NCBI RefSeq assembly: GCF_029870955.1
Contig: NZ_PGFQ01000005.1
Span: 62,001-126,000, forward strand
Source: Sulfitobacter faviae
Lineage (GTDB): Bacteria > Pseudomonadota > Alphaproteobacteria > Rhodobacterales > Rhodobacteraceae
DNA length: 64,000 nucleotides
Reading direction: 5' to 3'
Both the position numbers and the translations under genes were made by a program. The notes beneath the pieces are model-generated. The model had not been told where the DNA came from, did no database searches, and saw nothing but the letters and a program-made list of their open reading frames with translations. Position 1 is the stretch's first letter. Each line of letters opens with the position of its first letter. Below, in pieces: positions 63,847 to 64,000 of this stretch.

Positions 63847-64000
63847 TGGTTAGTACCGACGCCGATATCCTTACCGCGAGAGCAGTTTTGCCCCGAATCC
63901 CTTCCGTTGGATGATGTATGGCGGCTGCCCCTACGGCAAAAGACGGTTTATCCAGATGCGCACGCAGCATATGTATCTCCACCCGCCGCCAAAACCCGCA

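Noticed and set aside
1..64000. CRISPR arrays and rRNA/tRNA genes
   Set aside because: No regularly spaced direct repeats, rRNA signatures or tRNA-like clover-leaf sequences were noticed in the read-through.
1..64000. Use of recoded amber (TAG as sense)
   Set aside because: Three pseudogenes contain TAG, but intact genes here end in TAG too, for example CopA at 11061-11063, so general recoding is unlikely.

Overview
The window reads as an alphaproteobacterial replicon, most likely a plasmid (or plasmid-derived region) of a Rhodobacterales marine or metal-exposed bacterium. The reasons are a complete repABC module with palindromic centromere sites of the repABC type, plasmid families common in Rhodobacteraceae (ArdC, DUF3768, DUF6878, DUF6915, DUF736, strawberry-notch helicase, RHE_PE00001/DUF1612), high GC content, and densely packed overlapping genes. 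No rRNA, tRNA, CRISPR array or transposase of the DDE type was seen.

Region 1 (1-18.9 kb) is a copper and cytochrome-c island. Reading leftwards is a ccmF-ccmG-ccmH-ccmI cluster (haem ligation and apocytochrome reduction). Reading rightwards are a Met-rich EF-hand protein, a rhodanese, a Tat-exported multicopper oxidase, a VTT/DedA membrane protein, an orphan Rieske protein, a CopA-type Cu ATPase and a cation diffusion facilitator. A Crp/Fnr regulator, Lgt, a DUF3047 protein, a second (dead) multicopper oxidase and a BNR/sialidase-like exported protein follow. Several of these genes are broken.

Region 2 (19.2-24.8 kb) is mercury operon 1 (merR divergent from merT-merP-merF-like-GR-like-merA), followed by an ACR3/bile-acid-symporter-like arsenic transporter. 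Region 3 (25.1-33.2 kb) is plasmid maintenance: a DUF1612 regulator, a serine resolvase with res-like repeats, VapBC, RepA-RepB-RepC with a probable antisense RNA, two parS palindromes and a Fic protein. Region 4 (33.4-40.3 kb) holds ArdC antirestriction, a YnfA-type protein and mercury operon 2. That operon has a different gene order and two extra small Cys-Cys membrane proteins.

Region 5 (40.5-58 kb) is a plasmid accessory cluster: DUF3768, a large ParB-like protein, hypothetical proteins, a RelB/ParE-type toxin-antitoxin pair, the strawberry-notch helicase/methyltransferase-like giant, DUF6878, DUF6915 and DUF736. Many of these genes have a similar leader ending in CCCATG, and several are followed by strong hairpin terminators. 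The strawberry-notch gene is split by a ~6.3 kb 'recombinase in trio' (RIT) element. It has ~130 bp inverted repeats, three overlapping tyrosine recombinases and a convergent primase (AEP)-SF2 helicase gene.

Region 6 (58.4-63.9 kb) is a defence-like area: HipBA, an XRE regulator plus ImmA/IrrE protease, and a divergent operon DUF2188 - ubiquitin-like protein - ThiF/E1 - DUF6527. That operon resembles the prokaryotic ubiquitin-like conjugation systems linked to antiphage defence, and it is the most promising candidate for an under-described system here. The RIT element with its primase-helicase cargo is second.

A caution applies to the whole window. At least seven apparent frameshifts restore by adding a single G or C to a G/C run, so some 'pseudogenes' may be sequencing indels. 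In-frame amber codons and a 7-bp duplication elsewhere are harder to explain that way.
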